Of a DNA stretch of 64,000 nt, positions 60,460 to 64,000 are shown piece after piece; position 1 is the stretch's first letter; every line of letters starts with the position of its first letter. Under the pieces are notes generated by a model. It searched no databases and had not been told where the DNA came from. It saw nothing but the letters and a program-made list of their open reading frames with translations. This DNA comes from Luteolibacter algae (GTDB taxonomy: Bacteria; Verrucomicrobiota; Verrucomicrobiia; Verrucomicrobiales; Akkermansiaceae). The DNA is taken from assembly GCF_042683045.1 (NCBI RefSeq), contig NZ_JBHUIT010000017.1, positions 264,306 to 328,305 of the forward strand, read 5' to 3'. The translations under genes were made by a program, and so were the position numbers.

Positions 60460-61485
60460 ATGAAGAATTGTTTTTATATTGGAGCTGCATTTGGCATGGC
60501 TGTGGGTATTTCCCAAGCCGAGGTAAAAATGGAAGCCGGCGATGGCATCTTGAAGTTCACCGGTGGAGAAGGCCCGGGCAAAGGAAAGCAGGTTGTGCTT
60601 CTTGCGGGGGATGAGGAATATCGGTCCGAGGAATCAATGCCGATGTTGGCGAGGATCCTTACCGAACATCATGGATTTGATACGACAGTTCTTTTTTCGG
60701 TTTCGGAGGATGGCACCATCGATCCTACAGCCACGGATAGCTTGGCGATGAGTGAAAGTCTGGACTCTGCTGATGCGCTCGTGATGCTGCTGCGATTCAG
60801 AAACTGGGACGATGAGACGATGAAGAAGTTCAATGCTACGGTGAATCGTGGCATACCGATCGTCGCGCTGAGAACCAGCACACATATTTTCAATTTTCCG
60901 AAAGACAGTCCATGGGCGGAATGGTCCTGGAATCACGAAAGCGGGGGATTTGGTAGAAAGGTCCTAGGTGAAACCTGGGTTAGTCACTGGGGAAAACACA
61001 AGTTGGAGGCAACGAGAGGAGTCGTCGAGAAAGGACAAGAGAAGAATCCGGTATTGAATGGTGTTGTTGATGTTTTCGGGGACTCCGATGTTTACGAGGC
61101 AGCCCCACCGGAAGATGCAACGGTATTACTCCGTGGGGTAGTGCTTAAAAGTATGGAGCCAAACAGTGAACCCGCGGATTATGAGAAAAAACTCAAGGCT
61201 GGCGGGAAGCAGAAGGTCAATGAGCCTGCCATGCCGGTCGCTTGGACCCGCGAGGTGAAGAATGAAGCTGGAACAACAAATAAAGTGCTGACGACCACAA
61301 TGGGAGCTGCAACGGATTTGCAAAATGAAGGGCTGCGTAGGCTCGTCGTCAATGGGGTTTTCGACGGGCTTGGGATGGAAGTGCCGGCGAAGGCCAATGT
61401 CGATATCGTCGGCGAATTCCAGGGCAGCAAGTATGGTTTCGGTGATTTCCAGAAAGGAAAAAAGGCCGGGGATTTCGCAAAATAG
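60460..61485 (+). CDS. Exported ThuA-domain protein
   Basis: The 341-aa product has a signal peptide (MKNCFYIGAAFGMAVGISQA) and a ThuA-like (type 1 glutamine amidotransferase fold) domain: VVLLAGDEEYRSEES, DALVMLLRFRNWDDE, GIPIVALRTSTHIF, and NPVLNGVVDVFGDSDVY. ThuA proteins are linked to trehalose or other sugar use, and many exported ones occur in planctomycetes and verrucomicrobia. The exact role is unknown. A hairpin terminator follows. Confidence 0.87.
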   Translation: MKNCFYIGAAFGMAVGISQAEVKMEAGDGILKFTGGEGPGKGKQVVLLAGDEEYRSEESMPMLARILTEHHGFDTTVLFSVSEDGTIDPTATDSLAMSESLDSADALVMLLRFRNWDDETMKKFNATVNRGIPIVALRTSTHIFNFPKDSPWAEWSWNHESGGFGRKVLGETWVSHWGKHKLEATRGVVEKGQEKNPVLNGVVDVFGDSDVYEAAPPEDATVLLRGVVLKSMEPNSEPADYEKKLKAGGKQKVNEPAMPVAWTREVKNEAGTTNKVLTTTMGAATDLQNEGLRRLVVNGVFDGLGMEVPAKANVDIVGEFQGSKYGFGDFQKGKKAGDFAK

Positions 61486-61504
61486 TCGGAGTCGTTCTAC
61501 TCGA

Positions 61505-61539
61505 AGTGACGGAGGTGACACACTTCCGTCACTTTTTTT
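61505..61539 (+). terminator. Rho-independent terminator of the ThuA gene
   Basis: Hairpin AGTGACGGA/TCCGTCACT followed by seven T residues, 20 bases past the ThuA stop. Confidence 0.88.
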
Positions 61540-61592
61540 ATGCCTTGTATGCGGGATTTCGGCTAGGAGTCTCCAGCGATCGCGACTTTATC

Positions 61593-63002
61593 ATGCAGAA
61601 GGAATTAGATTTAGACACCCACCAAAAAGCACTTAAAATCAATTTGGACCCCCGATGGTATGGCACTTTTGCCGAGATCGGTGCCGGCCAGGAAGTCGTT
61701 CGCTGGTTTTTCCGTGTTGGGGGAGCCGCGGGAACTGTCGCAAAAAGCATGTCTGCCTACGACATGACCGTGAGCGATGCAATTTACGGTAGTGGTGACC
61801 GATATGTGTCCCGCTCGCGCTGTCAGGCGATGCTGGACCGGGAGTTCGGGCTCAATGTGGAGCGATTGAGTGCACAGCGTGGAGACAGCACCGCTTTTTT
61901 TGCTTTCGCTGATACCGTCGTCGCTAGGTCATTCAAAGGTGGCAATGAATGTCATGGCTGGATGGGGCTGAAGTTCCAATCCCGCCCGCATGATGAGCCT
62001 AGCCAGATTATGATTCACGTCCGGATGCTGGATGCGGAAGCTTCCTTGCAGCAGGAGGCTCTGGGAATTGTCGGGGTGAACCTGCTCTTTGGTGGATTTT
62101 TCCTTCATCACGAGCCTGAAAGTCTGGTGGAAAGTCTATTGGACAAACTGACAACCGGGCGTGTGGAGATCGATATGATCGAGTTCCGCGGAATTGAGTT
62201 CCGTGCGGTCGATAATCGTCTTATTGCCCTGAAGCTTGTTCAGCTCGGTCTAAGTGGTGCCGCTATGTTCGGCGCAAATGGGGAGGTGCTTCAGCCATCT
62301 GAGGCGCTTTACAAGAAAGCCGTCTTGGTTGAACGGGGAAGTTTCCGGCCCCCGACTCATGTGAATTTTGACATGCTGGAGTGTGCTTTGAAAAAATTCA
62401 AGGAAGACGACTCGGTCCGTGATAAAGAAGTTCTACCTATTTTCGAGCTCACCATGCGAAATTTGCTCGCCGGTGGGAAGGACGTCGATCGGCGGGATTT
62501 CCTCGCAAGAGCTGATTTATTGGCCGCTTGCGGGATGACGGTGCTGATTTCCGATTACTTTGAATACTATAGGCTCGCCGCTTACCTGTCTTGGCGGACT
62601 AAAGAGAGGATTGGCATCGTCATGGGTGTCCCGTCGCTGATCGAATTGTTCGAGGAGAAGTATTACACCTCGCTTCCCGGCGGAATCTTGGAAAGCTTCG
62701 GAAGGCTATTTAAGCATAACCTCAAGCTTTTCGTCTATCCATTGCGGGAGGCAAAAACGGGAAATACGATCACCAAGGACTCGATGCAGGTTGCTCCCGA
62801 GCTTTCGAAGCTCTATGGTTATCTTGCGGATCGCGGAAGCTTCGTGGATCTGGATAATCATAATCCCGATGTTCTGAGTATCTTCTCCAGAGATGTCCTC
62901 AACAAGATCGGTGAAGGCGATAACAGCTGGGAAAGTATGGTTCCGAAAGAGGTCGCGGATCTGATCAAGAAACGCTGCTTCTTTGGCTACACTCCCAGCT
63001 GA
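61593..63002 (+). CDS. Conserved cytoplasmic protein of unknown function, 469 aa
   Basis: The product from the ATG at 61593 has no signal peptide or membrane helix. Distinctive strings are YGTFAEIGAGQEVVRWFF, RVGGAAGTVAKSMSAYDM, MTVSDAIYGSGDRYVSRSR, then KFQSRPHDEPSQIMIHVRM and RADLLAACGMTVLISDYFEYYRL. The last third contains DRRDFLARADLL and ends with KKRCFFGYTPS. A mixed alpha/beta enzyme-like protein is likely, but I recognise no catalytic signature. The frame is open upstream to 61506, which would run through the terminator, so 61593 is preferred. It is convergent with the amidase gene. Confidence 0.72.
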   Translation: MQKELDLDTHQKALKINLDPRWYGTFAEIGAGQEVVRWFFRVGGAAGTVAKSMSAYDMTVSDAIYGSGDRYVSRSRCQAMLDREFGLNVERLSAQRGDSTAFFAFADTVVARSFKGGNECHGWMGLKFQSRPHDEPSQIMIHVRMLDAEASLQQEALGIVGVNLLFGGFFLHHEPESLVESLLDKLTTGRVEIDMIEFRGIEFRAVDNRLIALKLVQLGLSGAAMFGANGEVLQPSEALYKKAVLVERGSFRPPTHVNFDMLECALKKFKEDDSVRDKEVLPIFELTMRNLLAGGKDVDRRDFLARADLLAACGMTVLISDYFEYYRLAAYLSWRTKERIGIVMGVPSLIELFEEKYYTSLPGGILESFGRLFKHNLKLFVYPLREAKTGNTITKDSMQVAPELSKLYGYLADRGSFVDLDNHNPDVLSIFSRDVLNKIGEGDNSWESMVPKEVADLIKKRCFFGYTPS

Positions 63003-63007
63003 GCGGA

Positions 63008-63862
63008 TCAACGCCAACGGGTGCTCAGCCCCTCATAGGCGTCAATTCGTCGATCCCGGAAAAACGGCCATATCCGCCTAAAATCTTCCACCATTTTGAA
63101 ATTCACATCGTGGTAAAGGATCTCTTCGTTTTCGACAGAGGCCTTTGCCACAAGTTCTCCGTATGGGTTGGCAACAAAGGATTGTCCCCAAAATTCCGTG
63201 CCATCATGAGTTCCCGCGCGGTTAACTGCAGCCAGGTAGCAACCATTCGCTACCGCATGTCCACGTTGCACTGATTCCCAGGCGCAATGCTGGGCAATTC
63301 CTAGCTCTTCTTTTTCTTCGGGAAGCCATCCGATTGCAGTCGGGTAGATCAACAATTCAGCGCCTCCGAGTGCCATGAGCCTGGCTGCTTCTGGATACCA
63401 TTGATCCCAGCAAATCAGGACTCCGATTTTTCCGAATGCGGTATCCCAAACCGGCCAACCGCTGTCACCGGGTGTGAAATAGAATTTCTCTTCAAAACCG
63501 GGGTCTTGTGGGATATGGGCCTTGCGATAAAGCCCTAGTAAACTGCCGTCCGCGTCATGAATAGATGCAGTATTATGATAAAGGCCAGGCCCGCGATGCT
63601 CGAATAGCGAAGAAACTAGAACGACTCCAAGTTCCCTGGCGATTCGTCCAAGACGATCGGTGACCGGTCCCGGTAACACATCCGCCAGATCGAAACGATT
63701 TACATCCTGAACAGTGCAGAAGTAAGGGGTCAGGAAGAGTTCTTGGGTGACAATGATCTGTGCTCCGCCTTCGGCAGCCGCACGTATCAGTGTTTCGTGG
63801 TGATCGAAAGCTTCTTCCTTGGTTGGAAATGTCTTTGATTGGAGGAGGGCAATGCGTGGCAT
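63008..63862 (-). CDS. aguB: Carbon-nitrogen hydrolase, N-carbamoylputrescine amidase type
   Basis: AguB hydrolyses N-carbamoylputrescine to putrescine in the agmatine pathway. The 284-aa nitrilase-fold enzyme has the catalytic triad E41 (VTQELFLTPYF), K114 (LYRKAHIPQDPGF) and C151 (GVLICWDQWYPEAARL), and family strings HNTASIHDADG and EEKFYFTPGD. Agmatine deiminase (aguA) is not in the window; it could lie beyond the right edge. Confidence 0.94.
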   Translation of the reverse strand: MPRIALLQSKTFPTKEEAFDHHETLIRAAAEGGAQIIVTQELFLTPYFCTVQDVNRFDLADVLPGPVTDRLGRIARELGVVLVSSLFEHRGPGLYHNTASIHDADGSLLGLYRKAHIPQDPGFEEKFYFTPGDSGWPVWDTAFGKIGVLICWDQWYPEAARLMALGGAELLIYPTAIGWLPEEKEELGIAQHCAWESVQRGHAVANGCYLAAVNRAGTHDGTEFWGQSFVANPYGELVAKASVENEEILYHDVNFKMVEDFRRIWPFFRDRRIDAYEGLSTRWR

Positions 63863-64000
63863 GATTTAAGCTAGTTATCCGTTATCATGTATCCATTTAG
63901 CGATAAATCAAGAGCGGCCAAACGGAATTATCAGTATTCTACTATGTTTATAGTATTGAGCGGGTGACGGGTGTGAAGCGGAGCGGTGTGGAGAGTATTT

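Noticed and set aside
63863..64000. A possible gene start at the right edge (GTG frame near 63966 reading VTGVKRSGVESI)
   Set aside because: Only about a dozen codons are available and no motif is diagnostic, so it was not called.

Overview
The window looks like a chromosomal segment of a Verrucomicrobiota bacterium, probably order Verrucomicrobiales. Three exported proteins end in a PEP-CTERM-type sorting tail (a PEP motif, a hydrophobic stretch, then an Arg-rich end). Other hints are a GreA-type factor with a very long N-terminal extension like the chlamydial one, a GTP-dependent PEP carboxykinase, and many starts without a Shine-Dalgarno sequence. The genes are mostly core or lineage genes. 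No phage, transposase, CRISPR array or rRNA operon was seen. A single tRNA (Tyr, GUA) is present.

Left third (1-31 kb): a truncated zinc-ribbon membrane protein, a fused double-thioredoxin exported protein, fdhD, a pair of tail-anchored coiled-coil proteins, a CDF metal transporter, an outer-membrane barrel candidate, DUF4250 and an RRM Gly-rich RNA-binding protein. Next come a discoidin-like sensor kinase with its NarL-type regulator and a TPR protein, cstA, tRNA-Tyr, a LysE exporter, murI, a very small PEP-CTERM protein, an RluD-type pseudouridine synthase, a ParA/roadblock-like pair and a degenerate YyaL-type lipoprotein. hisB-hisH follows. Convergent to it is a four-gene type III polyketide locus (methyltransferase, FAD oxidoreductase, chalcone-synthase-like enzyme, DUF2071). 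An MBL-fold hydrolase, an AsmA-like protein, radC and yicC close this part.

Middle (30.7-43.8 kb): stress functions cluster here: dps, recJ and a DUF892-CsbD-DUF1328 operon. Divergent from that operon is a three-gene phosphorelay: a CHASE3-like hybrid kinase, a receiver-kinase, and an NtrC-type sigma-54 activator. A sigma-54-like GG-N10-GC element sits just upstream of the stress operon, so the three regulators may control it (inference). Convergent to the regulators is a partial complex I operon, nuoGHIJK, without nuoA-F or nuoL-N.

Right third (43.8-64 kb): tlyA; an exported Cys/Lys/Glu-rich protein built of 66-bp tandem repeats; a PEP-CTERM protein; eno; the extended GreA-like factor; pckG; another PEP-CTERM protein; a Tat-type alkaline phosphatase lipoprotein; a short ParC-like topoisomerase subunit; a CvfB-like S1 protein; a redoxin; an M42-like peptidase; a DsbD N-terminal-like protein; a ThuA-domain protein; a conserved protein of unknown function; and an AguB-type carbon-nitrogen hydrolase.

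The best candidates for something undescribed are the Cys-rich repeat protein (44.65-45.23 kb), the type III PKS locus (22.4-25.9 kb) and the stress-operon/phosphorelay arrangement (33.2-38.9 kb). All calls come from reading the sequence and translations; no database search was run.
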